Below the pieces are notes generated by a model. That model saw only the letters and a program-made list of their open reading frames with translations, was not told where the DNA came from and made no database searches. Positions 54,655-63,501 of a stretch of 64,000 nt of DNA are shown piece by piece. Where the stretch lies: positions 1-64,000 of the forward strand of contig JAAVCP010000028.1 in the NCBI GenBank assembly GCA_014802265.1. Direction: 5' to 3'. The position numbers were made by a program, and so were the translations under genes. Every line of letters begins with the position of its first letter. Position 1 is the stretch's first letter. Source of the stretch: Bacteroides sp. (GTDB taxonomy: Bacteria > Bacteroidota > Bacteroidia > Bacteroidales > Muribaculaceae).

Positions 54655-55920
54655 CTATGAAAAATCTGTCACTGCTCCGATAAACAGAATTATGCCCGAT
54701 GTCTTTTCTTGAATTAAATATATAAAAGGTCGGTTGAATACAAGCGGCTCCAACGGAACAGGATCAGGAGAAGCACTGTCAATCATTCCAGCCATACTGG
54801 CGGCAGCACCTTCCGTACCAGATTCATCTATAATTACTTTTGAGGCATGTAGAAATAATTTCAAAACAGGATCACTACCATCTTCTACAATAGAATTAAA
54901 TCCATATCTCACATCACATGCTTTACTTAATCCCATCTTTTTCAACACCTCAATCATATCTGCCTTATTACTACTCTCAAACTTCGGGAACAACAGACTG
55001 TGGTGATATGTTTTACGGAATGTCCCGTTAAGTTGTGTAAGATTATCATTGTCAAGACATTCTAATAAAGGGGTATGATTAAATTTGTCTGACGGTAATA
55101 TAGCCGTCATATAGAAACTCCCATTTCCGTATGGCAATCTCACAGCCTTTGTCCCGTCTTCCGTCTCACCATATTCAAACTCTTCTTTATACATGAAATC
55201 TACTTTGGAAAGACTGCCGTTAAGATTTCGGAAATCATTTTTTATAGTCTTCTCTTTATAAAACTCCTCACTCCATTCACCCTTGAAATAGATGGTATTA
55301 ATAAATGCTGAGGTTATGTCATTAAGTGGTCGCTCTATAAAATTCTTTATCATGCCGTTAGTGAAAGTCTCCACAAATTTATTTATAGCCTCTTTACCTT
55401 CTTCCCCTGAAGGAGTCTGAGCATAAACAGATGCAAACATTGACTCGGCAATCTTGTTTTTAAAGTCATCCCGAATTATCATATTTGGATTGTGCCAATA
55501 TGAATTGGTGAAGACACAAGTAGTAGCCGGATCAAGATATGAAATATTTGAGAGCATTACGCGGTTGAAGTTATTCAATCCGGCAAGTCCTTCACTTCCA
55601 TTCCCAAACCCTAACAATGTCAATAATTCATCACGTACCTCACCGTCATCACCGTTGGCAAGCATCGATATCACAGCAGAAATACTTACAGGGGAAAGAC
55701 ATATATTGCCAGGGAACTTGCTTTCGGTTGTTTTCAGCAATTCCAAAGCGAATTCATTCACACAGTCTATGTTGCTCCTTGTCAAGTCAGTTATTGAGCC
55801 TACGGGAGAAGGATTGACAGGACATGTCACGATTATTTTTTCCGGCTCCTTTACATCGCTGGAGCATGCTCCGGCAATAAATATAAGCATTGAAAGTCCG
55901 ATTAATTTCAATTTATTCAT
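54655..55920 (-). CDS. Serpin (serine protease inhibitor) lipoprotein
   Basis: 421 residues. Lipobox IAGAC (C19) makes it an envelope lipoprotein. The serpin fold shows FINTIYFKGEWSEEF, MTAILPSDKFNHTPLLECL and FNRPFIYLIQEKTSGIILFI. The reactive-centre hinge ESGTEGAAASM is of the inhibitory type. By hinge counting P1 falls at or near Ser, suggesting elastase-like targets. Gut Bacteroidales serpins are thought to block host or bacterial proteases. It heads the predicted operon with the ECF sigma factor. The upstream region (55921-56000) lacks the housekeeping -7 box, compatible with ECF control. Confidence 0.92.
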   Translation of the reverse strand: MNKLKLIGLSMLIFIAGACSSDVKEPEKIIVTCPVNPSPVGSITDLTRSNIDCVNEFALELLKTTESKFPGNICLSPVSISAVISMLANGDDGEVRDELLTLLGFGNGSEGLAGLNNFNRVMLSNISYLDPATTCVFTNSYWHNPNMIIRDDFKNKIAESMFASVYAQTPSGEEGKEAINKFVETFTNGMIKNFIERPLNDITSAFINTIYFKGEWSEEFYKEKTIKNDFRNLNGSLSKVDFMYKEEFEYGETEDGTKAVRLPYGNGSFYMTAILPSDKFNHTPLLECLDNDNLTQLNGTFRKTYHHSLLFPKFESSNKADMIEVLKKMGLSKACDVRYGFNSIVEDGSDPVLKLFLHASKVIIDESGTEGAAASMAGMIDSASPDPVPLEPLVFNRPFIYLIQEKTSGIILFIGAVTDFS

Positions 55921-56336
55921 TTAATGTAATGTTTGCGAGGTTTGTGAATTTTTTAATTTAACAGCTGTTTAACCCTTAAACCTCATTTAATCCCAAATCT
56001 TGCATCTGCTAACATAATTTTTTGAAAAAATCTGTTTTATCCGGATAGATTCTATATAACCCACAGATTTTTACTTACTTTACAACCCTATAAGAAATGA
56101 ATATAGGAAAGATAAATATCCGGTTAGGAGTCACATCTTTTCCGAAATAATGGGTAAGACATAATACAGTCTACGGCATCAGCAAGACAGAATTAGCTTA
56201 CCTTTGCCAACCAGGCATCAAAGTGATTGCGGATGACCTCTGACTGACCGCAGAGGAGACTGCCGAAAAACTGAGGAAGGTGATGTACCTTATCATGAAG
56301 CTCATAGGGCTCTACGTGCGTACTTAGCACAGAACC
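55921..56336. other. Spacer with remnant coding
   Basis: 416 bp. The first 180 bp are the serpin upstream region. From about 56150 the plus strand shows protein-like but stop-broken sequence (for example IKVIADDL, TAEETAEKLRKVM) that may be earlier parts of the PDDEXK relic that follows. Nothing else is recognised. Confidence 0.35.
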
Positions 56337-56550
56337 AGTGACGGACGCACAGACATAGTTGTGAAGGCAGCCCGATACATCTATGTCATGGATTTTAAAC
56401 TGAAGTCAACCTCAAAGTCAGCGATTCAGCAGATACGCGATAAGGAGTATACACTACCTTTCCTCTCCGATGGACGTGAGGTAATAATACTTATCGGTGC
56501 TGCTTTCAGTGCAAAAACCGTCGGCAAAAAAATGGATTATCGAAAAAGTT
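56337..56550 (+). pseudogene. C-terminal PDDEXK_9 remnant of AAA-ATPase-like protein
   Basis: The frame SDGRTDIVVKAARYIYVMDF then KLKSTSKSAIQQIRDKEYTL and PFLSDGREVIILIGAAFSAK is the C-terminal nuclease-fold end (PDDEXK_9/DUF1703) of the AAA-ATPase_like family. The N-terminal ATPase is absent and the ExK Glu is Asp (MDFKL). It overlaps the 3' end of the convergent MAF-like gene. Confidence 0.65.
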
Positions 56551-56555
56551 TGAGA

Positions 56556-57401
56556 TTATTTTCGACGTGGGAAAGCGTCGATCATTGAACCGGGAGTAGC
56601 GTTAATAATCTCTACACCTTTTGAACGGGCATAGTCAGCTATTTGCCAATAGCTGCGAAAAGCTATCGTCATACTGCCCAGCACATCGTGGAGATGCAGA
56701 CCGGAATAAGCAGAGCGCACACGCTCATACTCTTTGTCATTATCCTTATAGAAATGTGGCTGTACACTCACCACGAAGTTCTCATCATCAATACTCAAGG
56801 TTTGTGTCCAAGTATGATCAGCCCCACAGAGATAAATCTTTCGGTATCCTTCCCTTATTCCCACCATAATTGCCGGAATCATTACATTACGCGGACGGGG
56901 CATTCCTAAACCGGCATCTATCAGAAAATGTGTCACCCCCTTAAATCCCTCCAACGGAGTAAGATTAAAACTTTTAAGTTTTATATTTCTATTATTCAAG
57001 ACAAAAGCTTTTACCAAGTGAATGGCTTTGCGTGGCACCCACAAAGTCATTTCCCAACTTATTTTCTCAATCTCCCCCCATAGACGAGCCACATTAGGGT
57101 CAGAAGCATTCCCGGAGAAGAAATGACCATCGGCAAGCACATAATATTGTGGACGTAACCTAAAAAAATCAGGCGTATTGGCAGCAAAGTTCACGGCAAG
57201 TAGGTCATGGGAACAAAGCCAATCATAATCATTGTCGATAGTATTACGTAATGAGGGACCATTACCCATAATAACTAACCCTCTACCCTCTTTTACAGGA
57301 GACTTGGCAGAAGTTCCGCGTGACATGAGTGCCACTTTAACAAGAGACCCAATAGTTGAGGTAAAATTACCCAACGTATTCTGTATACTGTCAAAATTCA
57401 T
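56556..57401 (-). CDS. MAF/DUF115-like glycan-associated protein
   Basis: 281 residues. The GRGLVIMGNGPSLRNTI loop and LAVNFAANTPDFFRLRPQYY and IYLCGADHTWTQTLS segments resemble the 6-hydroxymethylpterin pyrophosphokinase MptE-like / MAF (DUF115) Rossmann fold. Relatives occur with surface glycan and LPS biosynthesis genes. It overlaps the upstream epimerase gene by 4 bp (ATGA), so the two are translationally coupled. Exact reaction unknown. Confidence 0.75.
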   Translation of the reverse strand: MNFDSIQNTLGNFTSTIGSLVKVALMSRGTSAKSPVKEGRGLVIMGNGPSLRNTIDNDYDWLCSHDLLAVNFAANTPDFFRLRPQYYVLADGHFFSGNASDPNVARLWGEIEKISWEMTLWVPRKAIHLVKAFVLNNRNIKLKSFNLTPLEGFKGVTHFLIDAGLGMPRPRNVMIPAIMVGIREGYRKIYLCGADHTWTQTLSIDDENFVVSVQPHFYKDNDKEYERVRSAYSGLHLHDVLGSMTIAFRSYWQIADYARSKGVEIINATPGSMIDAFPRRK

Positions 57402-58363
57402 TTTTCGTCGTATGGATAATCAGTATCGCGGCGCGCAATAACCTCTATTGTATTATAATAATTAATTCCAGTAACTTCAGCTATTCTGGTTCCATCAATA
57501 GTCATGGTTTTAAGACGGTCGCCCACAATGGTTGGATTGAGGTTACGGTTTATTGCCGGAACCCAGCGGCATAGTCTCCACACCCATGCTGCCCATGAAG
57601 ACGGTAGCGTGGTAAGGCGTTTCTCCCTTCCGGCATTTGCCGTCATAGCTTGCACCATATCAATAAGCATCGGATTTTTTCCATCAGCCAGGTTGTAGAT
57701 ACCCCCACTTTGATACACAGCTACTATTGCCTTGGCAACGTCTAAGGCTGTCACGAGACTTACTTTAGCATTGTTGCCACGTATATGGATAAAACTGCCG
57801 TTAAGCGCATCATTAAAAATACGGAGTGTTTCGCCATGCACCCCTGTACCAAACATTCTTGCCGGACGAATAATGGTAAGCGTTACACCATTTTCCTGAG
57901 CCCAGTGAGACACTTCCCGTTCTGCCTTTTCCTTACTGCGGGCTGCAGAAGAATGAGGGGAAAGAATTGTATCTTCTGTGATGTTCTCACCCTCCTGACC
58001 ATAAACATTGGAGCTACTGATATAGACAAACCATTTTGGTAATCCGTCGGCTGACAATGCCTTTAGAAGATTATGTGTGCCTTCAGTATTAAGCGATTCC
58101 TCTGAATCATCTTCCGAACCGGCACAATGCACCACCAACTCATATTTCTGTGAACCAAGTTCAGGCACATCCTTAATTAGATTACACCTTATAGTATTAA
58201 CTTCGCCTCGCCCGAGAGAGTCTACATTAAAGTCGGCAGAGAGAAGCCGGCTCACATAAGCGCCAAGCATGCCCGAGGCTCCTGTCACCAATGCTTTCCT
58301 CTTTTTAATCTGTTTTGTCTGGGTATCCTCCATATCTCTTACCGCTGTTTTATCTATCTTCAC
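57398..58363 (-). CDS. NAD-dependent epimerase/dehydratase (SDR)
   Basis: 321 residues. The Rossmann NAD loop is VTGASGMLGAYVSRLL, and VVHCAGSEDDSEESLNTEGT and VYISSSNVYGQEGE follow. The catalytic YxxxK is expected in SSAARSKEKAE, but Ala stands where Tyr should be (the Lys is present). FGTGVHGETLRIFND is the substrate region. It is most similar to nucleotide-sugar epimerases/reductases of surface glycan pathways, and co-transcription with a MAF-like gene agrees. The missing Tyr makes ordinary SDR catalysis doubtful. Confidence 0.85.
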   Translation of the reverse strand: MKIDKTAVRDMEDTQTKQIKKRKALVTGASGMLGAYVSRLLSADFNVDSLGRGEVNTIRCNLIKDVPELGSQKYELVVHCAGSEDDSEESLNTEGTHNLLKALSADGLPKWFVYISSSNVYGQEGENITEDTILSPHSSAARSKEKAEREVSHWAQENGVTLTIIRPARMFGTGVHGETLRIFNDALNGSFIHIRGNNAKVSLVTALDVAKAIVAVYQSGGIYNLADGKNPMLIDMVQAMTANAGREKRLTTLPSSWAAWVWRLCRWVPAINRNLNPTIVGDRLKTMTIDGTRIAEVTGINYYNTIEVIARRDTDYPYDEK

Positions 58364-58695
58364 TGCTTTTTACTTTTGCAAATATCGCAATTATTTCACG
58401 ATTATAAAAATAATTGACATTAAAATTCATTGTCCTACTCACAAGAAAGAGTTTTACACACTATGAATAAAATCCGTACAAGGAAATATCAGAAATATCT
58501 ATAAATAATTCTAAGTCTATAAAACCGGTAACTCCTAACTAATATCCCTCAACACAATAATAAGGATACTGTTTCATTGGGGATGTCCTCTTTCAGACAC
58601 ACTCAATGAAACAGTATCGGCTCTTGAGAGTAAAAGAATACTATCCAATTTTTAGAAACTATGCCACTCCAATTACTGTTATCATTACCACTAAT
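58364..58695. other. Intergenic region with long-loop hairpin
   Basis: 332 bp, A+T-rich, no gene. It holds one perfect inverted repeat at 58565-58618. Confidence 0.5.
58565..58618 (-). terminator. Hairpin ending the methylase-kinase operon
   Basis: GATACTGTTTCATTG (58565-58579) and its exact complement (58604-58618) flank a 24-nt loop, 78 bp beyond the stop of the last operon gene. The long loop is unusual for a terminator. Confidence 0.5.
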
Positions 58696-59301
58696 TTATC
58701 CCCTAATTCGTTTTTGTAGATATTCTTTAATTTTAATTGCATCCTCATTATCAAGCAACTGTTTTATCGTGGAGTGATACGCTTGATCATAGATAGATAT
58801 ACGAATAATTGGTATGCCTGTTATAACAGAATAAATATCCTTTAAATAATCATAGAATGCCCGTTGTTTCCAACGGGAGGGACCATTACCTGAAAAATTT
58901 CCGTTTGGTCCACTTTCTCCGAATTGTTTATCAGCAGAAGGATTGCTCCAGCGTTTTTGTGACGTGGGGCATTTATATTCATACGCCAAACAATACTTAC
59001 GATATTGCTTTACATCAAAATTATTATATTTCTGATAGAGTGGAGCATCGAGTGTTATTAATCTATAACGATTAAAATGATTCTCCTCGTCAAGTTCAAT
59101 AATAAATGATTCCATGTCAATATCCCATTTCCCTGGGTTAACTGGTGGAACATCTAAGATTCCTCCTAAAGCTTTATATACTTTACATACCTCATCAAAT
59201 TTATCAGAGGATTTGATAAGGGCTAATGTGGGTCTTACATGCGAACCAGGCTTATAAATCCGGTTACAAATTGACTCTAAATATTTCTCTTTCTTTCCCA
59301 T
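58696..59301 (-). CDS. Hypothetical protein with nuclease-like motif
   Basis: 201 residues from the ATG at 59301, 13 bp after the preceding gene's stop; a longer frame back to 59439 would overlap that gene by 125 bp and is not preferred. The segment GKWDIDMESFIIELDEENHFNRYRL has an Asp followed at about ten residues by ExDE, the spacing of a PD-(D/E)xK-type site, and HFNRYR and YEYKCPTSQKRW are distinctive. The C-terminus (YDYLKDIYSVITGIPIIRISIY) resembles a nuclease-fold end. I cannot assign a Pfam family with certainty. It is the third gene of the locus and a candidate effector. Confidence 0.6.
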   Translation of the reverse strand: MGKKEKYLESICNRIYKPGSHVRPTLALIKSSDKFDEVCKVYKALGGILDVPPVNPGKWDIDMESFIIELDEENHFNRYRLITLDAPLYQKYNNFDVKQYRKYCLAYEYKCPTSQKRWSNPSADKQFGESGPNGNFSGNGPSRWKQRAFYDYLKDIYSVITGIPIIRISIYDQAYHSTIKQLLDNEDAIKIKEYLQKRIRG

Positions 59302-59314
59302 GATCAATACAATA

Positions 59315-60457
59315 TTAGCGTTTACGCTTAGGGTTATCACTTGAATTTTTATTCTCTTTAAGCATCCAAAAATCTTTAAGATTTTTCTCTTTATCTGGAT
59401 GTTCTCTAATAAAATTATTATACCATAAGATAAAATCACATAGCCCCATGGTTAGACAGCGAAGCATGTAAGGAGACTTACCGACAAGAGGAAGATACTT
59501 ATCAAGATTCGTTGTCAATTCTTCATCCGCACTTGAAGTATGAACAGCTCCTCCGGTTTGAAATATTGCTGCTTTTAGCCATTGAGAGAGTTGTTTAGGT
59601 AACAGTGGTTTACCTGTTATACGGTTCACTTTATCCCAAAATTTTTTCTCGCTATCAGTCAGAATTTCAATATTATCAGGAATTTCTTGACCAAGGAATA
59701 AGCTACTCCAAGAAAGATTAACATCATCTTTATTACCCTTATTAATTAAAATTGTTGGCAGAATCCCCATATCCACCATGTGACGGAAAATATTTTCAAG
59801 GGCTTTACGGAGATCAACGTATCGGCGATTATAGTCTTCATTTGATATTACACTAAAATGTATTGGCTCCAGTAAAGGCATAAGATAATATCCTACTTCA
59901 CTGGCTAAGTCTAAATTATCCAATGCCTTGAAAACATCCGGATAAAGATCGTATTCAATTTGCAATTCATGTCGGTAACACTTGACATGGTTCTTAATCC
60001 TATCAAACAGGATATGACGTTCGTGTTTTTTAGTATCTTTAATGGTAACCTTTCCATTCTTTGAATAGAAAGGACGGTTAACTAGGCGAATCCAGTCCTT
60101 GTCCCATTCATTAGTATCTGGAATCAAATTACGAATATCATCTTCACCTTGACCTGAAAGAACATACCAAGGTATAGTTCTATTCTTACGCGACGCAAGA
60201 TCCATAATCTTAACGAATACATGACTAAGAAATTTGTCTGCCATATCTGCATCATCTTTACGATAACGACACTTTGCATCCAAGATGATAGCATCCCAAC
60301 GATCGTAATTATTCTCAAGTTCAATTTCAGCCTCTTCCCAACAAGGGAATGGGTAGAGTTCAATTCCTGCCATCATGTCTGCTTCATTAGGAAATGAAGC
60401 GATAATTCTTGGGTCATTCTCAACCCATAATACTTGTATGTATTTATGATCACGCAT
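59315..60457 (-). CDS. Response-regulator-like protein
   Basis: 380 residues. Residues 1-150 follow the receiver fold: IQVLWVENDPRIIASF (acidic E13/D15), WDAIILDAKCRY with the phospho-acceptor Asp at D60, WYVLSGQGEDD (Ser), and RLVNRPFYSK with Arg in place of the conserved Lys before Pro-Phe. The C-terminal 230 residues are helical and unrecognised. No DNA-binding motif is obvious, so the output may be protein-protein. It starts 14 bp after the methylase-kinase stop, which makes it the natural phosphotransfer partner of that protein. Confidence 0.75.
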   Translation of the reverse strand: MRDHKYIQVLWVENDPRIIASFPNEADMMAGIELYPFPCWEEAEIELENNYDRWDAIILDAKCRYRKDDADMADKFLSHVFVKIMDLASRKNRTIPWYVLSGQGEDDIRNLIPDTNEWDKDWIRLVNRPFYSKNGKVTIKDTKKHERHILFDRIKNHVKCYRHELQIEYDLYPDVFKALDNLDLASEVGYYLMPLLEPIHFSVISNEDYNRRYVDLRKALENIFRHMVDMGILPTILINKGNKDDVNLSWSSLFLGQEIPDNIEILTDSEKKFWDKVNRITGKPLLPKQLSQWLKAAIFQTGGAVHTSSADEELTTNLDKYLPLVGKSPYMLRCLTMGLCDFILWYNNFIREHPDKEKNLKDFWMLKENKNSSDNPKRKR

Positions 60458-60471
60458 AATAATTATGATTA

Positions 60472-63462
60472 TTAGTTGTTAACTATGTCCGTTTTTTCAA
60501 AGGTTAGTTTATAAATCACAGGAAATTCCGCTTCAGGTTTAGAAATAACTTCAACCGAACCTAACCCTTCCATAAGAGATTTAATCTCAAATCCACCTTG
60601 ACCGGAATGAAGAGTTTCATCTAAACCCTCTTCATTTAAAGCAGTAGAAAAGCCGCTCATTAGTACATCTGAACAGGATACCCCTTCTTTCAATGGAAGA
60701 CCATTGTTGGCTATGGTAATGACGATATTTCCGTTTTCTGACATCCAATCAAAACGAATTTCGTTATTCTTGTGATCTAAACAAAAGCCATGCGCCATAG
60801 CATTTGCTACAATATTATCGAATATACGCTCCAATAATCTTTCTGGAGCATAGAATATCCTTTGGATAGCTTGAAACTTATGTAGTGTTTGGCTTGTCTC
60901 GTCACAAAAATCTTGAATTGAAGATTCATTGCCAATGTTAACCATTCTAACAGATGGTGTTGAATTAGTGGTTATGTAACCATTAATAAACTGATGTGGA
61001 TTTATGGCTATAGGTTTGCCCCAATCTGATTTTTCAAAACGTAAAGCTTCAACCTGACGTTGGAGCGTGGAGATGGAATATGCTATGCTACCCATTAAAT
61101 CTTTAACTGGCATTGGATTAATTCTTCCAATTATATCTGAAAGATTTAATTTGCCGCCTTTCATTTCTGTAAAAAAATTGAGTTGTTCCCAATTTGAGGA
61201 TAAGGCTGCTAATGTTTGAATCATGGCATGTCGTGTACTACGAACTTCTCTTTTATGGATTTCATAAGCCTTTTGAATTTCTTCTGAAAGTGTATCCCAC
61301 TCAGCGGCAATAATACAAATAATAAATTGGTCACGCGATTCCGCATTTACAATATTTAGTAGATTTATTCTTGACAATTCAAGTTGGTCAAGAGCAGGTA
61401 TAATAGCTCCTTCTATTTGGGCTTTAATTTGATTTAAAATCATATTGGGGGGGATTTCATCTGTTTTCTCTGCGAGAATATCGCATGCCAAAAGGGCAGC
61501 AAGATATTTTGCACTGACCCCTTCCCTTGGCTGAAGTATTTTCATAGTACCAGCAGGAAAGGCAACCTTCCCAACAAACCCATCAGTGTAAACCGTTCTA
61601 AGCTTACCATTAGCTAAAGTTAATATGACAGCACTATCTTCAAGAACCACACAGCTTAAGTTACTTGAAATATGCTCATTCTCAGTCGCAGTAGGTACAA
61701 ATGGCTTATAGTGCATTGCTTCTGGAATAGAAGTATTAGTAATATAATATTCCGGCTGAATATCATCGCATGTTAATTCTGGAACAGAAGTTGCAAGTTC
61801 AGAAAGAGCGATTCCATCTCCCGGTTTGGGTGTGAGATAGATAGAAGGTCTAAGATCTGACCCAATAAGTTCGGAATATACAATAGCGGCACCAGTTTGA
61901 TTTTCTGTTATATCTTCTCCATTTTGAGTATCTTCAATCTCAAATTCAAATTCGTCTATAAAACGCTCTAAATCAAGTGTGGTGGTTCGATAAATACTTT
62001 TTGCATATTGCACATAGTCAGTTGCATTGCCAAATTCTATTTCGTGATTCCTGCCATCTTTAGAGAGAACAATTAGAGCCTGTGGTACAGAGGTGCCCAT
62101 AAATATATTAGAAGGAAGCATAATAACACTTTTGATGGCGTGGTCTTTGATAAGCAATTCACGCAATTGAGTAGCAGAGTTATTCTTTGTATATAAGAAT
62201 CCTCCTGTCACTATACATACCATTTTGCCTCCATCTTCAAGCTTGGCATAAAGCCTACTTACGATGTCGGTAATTTCTTGCCCCTCTTGGTATAGATATG
62301 CCGGTGAGGCTATAATTGCGGGATACTTTTTAGCCGAATGTAATTCAATAAAAGAATCTCCTAATGTGATATCAACTCGTTTTTCCGACTGATGTGCAAA
62401 TAAACGAATTTGTCCAATTGCCCAACTTATAGGGTTAATTTCTTCTCCAACCACCCGGTTATGAAGCTTTAGTCCGTATGAAGCGGCACCTGCAAAGGGA
62501 TTATACACAGTCACGTCTTCCGAAAATGATGCTACATGACACATCAAGTCTGTTACTTCCTGAGGCTGAATAAATCCATCTGCACGTTGTCTTGCCATAT
62601 CATCAGAGACCAATACTTGATCAACTACTTTATCAAGATTCTCAGTAAGAAAAGCTATTTCCTTTTCATTCAATATGTTTGACTGAAATTCATATTGTCT
62701 CATTGCGGTCAGAACCTCAAGGTTTGCATGATTGCCAGCTGCAAGATGGTATAATTTAGTCATCAATCCTAAGCTTGGCTGCGGATGAAATAGGGATGCC
62801 TTACGTGTATAATGCCTCACAAGATCAACTACTTCAAATGGCTGAGAGATAAGTTTGTGGATCTTATTATCATGCTTTTGGGCAACCACTATAAGTTGTT
62901 CCTGCTCATTGATCGTTGGAATTGAGATCTTACCAATATTACGCACGATCTCCTCAGGAGTAATTTTTATTTCTCCAAATTGAGCATCACATCCAACTAT
63001 GCCTACATTATTCCAATTATAAACGTCATTATATCTATTTATCCGACGTTTAAGTAAGCGATCCCATTCTCCAGACTTACAGCAATAGAAGATATATTCC
63101 GGTGAAGAATATAGCGAGAGTCTGAATGCCATAAGGTATCCGTAATCTGGGTGTTTTTCATATTCACTTGGAATATATATAGGGATATTGTTGGTAGCAA
63201 GTAAATATACCATCTTAGCTTGTTTGGAAGTGATAAGAAGTGTAGGCATTGTTAGCTTACGCATTCCTTTCTTAGTTTTAAGATATTCGGAATCGAGAAT
63301 AGATGGTTTATAGTATATTGAATTCCAATCTGTAGCAAAGTACTTAGGATTAAAAACGTTTCCGAAAGCGTCATCAGCGGTTTGCTTCTCCCAATCTGCA
63401 GGAAGAAGAATATCTGAAATATTTAGAGAATGAAATGCGGAAGTTGAGTTGGTGTTAAACAT
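60472..63462 (-). CDS. N6-methyltransferase-like / histidine-kinase fusion
   Basis: 996 residues. A 300-residue N-terminal region is of unknown fold. Residues about 300-470 form an HsdM/N6_Mtase-like core with VYNPFAGAASYGLKL (SAM motif I, 321-330 for NPFAGAASYG) and IIASPAYLY (motif IV, SPAY at 386-389 rather than NPPY). A linker follows, then REVRSTRHAMIQTLAAL with a candidate phospho-acceptor H745. The last 120 residues are a HATPase: IFDNIVANAMAHG (N box, about 880), ITIANNGLPL (G1) and HSGQGGFEI (G2). It likely senses DNA or SAM-related signals and phosphorylates the downstream response regulator. I know no characterised system with this exact fusion. Confidence 0.8.
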   Translation of the reverse strand: MFNTNSTSAFHSLNISDILLPADWEKQTADDAFGNVFNPKYFATDWNSIYYKPSILDSEYLKTKKGMRKLTMPTLLITSKQAKMVYLLATNNIPIYIPSEYEKHPDYGYLMAFRLSLYSSPEYIFYCCKSGEWDRLLKRRINRYNDVYNWNNVGIVGCDAQFGEIKITPEEIVRNIGKISIPTINEQEQLIVVAQKHDNKIHKLISQPFEVVDLVRHYTRKASLFHPQPSLGLMTKLYHLAAGNHANLEVLTAMRQYEFQSNILNEKEIAFLTENLDKVVDQVLVSDDMARQRADGFIQPQEVTDLMCHVASFSEDVTVYNPFAGAASYGLKLHNRVVGEEINPISWAIGQIRLFAHQSEKRVDITLGDSFIELHSAKKYPAIIASPAYLYQEGQEITDIVSRLYAKLEDGGKMVCIVTGGFLYTKNNSATQLRELLIKDHAIKSVIMLPSNIFMGTSVPQALIVLSKDGRNHEIEFGNATDYVQYAKSIYRTTTLDLERFIDEFEFEIEDTQNGEDITENQTGAAIVYSELIGSDLRPSIYLTPKPGDGIALSELATSVPELTCDDIQPEYYITNTSIPEAMHYKPFVPTATENEHISSNLSCVVLEDSAVILTLANGKLRTVYTDGFVGKVAFPAGTMKILQPREGVSAKYLAALLACDILAEKTDEIPPNMILNQIKAQIEGAIIPALDQLELSRINLLNIVNAESRDQFIICIIAAEWDTLSEEIQKAYEIHKREVRSTRHAMIQTLAALSSNWEQLNFFTEMKGGKLNLSDIIGRINPMPVKDLMGSIAYSISTLQRQVEALRFEKSDWGKPIAINPHQFINGYITTNSTPSVRMVNIGNESSIQDFCDETSQTLHKFQAIQRIFYAPERLLERIFDNIVANAMAHGFCLDHKNNEIRFDWMSENGNIVITIANNGLPLKEGVSCSDVLMSGFSTALNEEGLDETLHSGQGGFEIKSLMEGLGSVEVISKPEAEFPVIYKLTFEKTDIVNN

Positions 63463-63493
63463 GAGTTGAAAGATTTAGATTTGTTTTACGCTG

Positions 63494-63501
63494 CAAAATT
63501 A
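63494..63501 (-). promoter_or_regulatory. -7 element of methylase-kinase operon
   Basis: On the minus strand: TAATTTTG followed by C, 31 bp upstream of the ATG at 63462 and overlapping the WYL gene stop. No TTG at ideal spacing, which suggests a regulated promoter. Confidence 0.5.
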
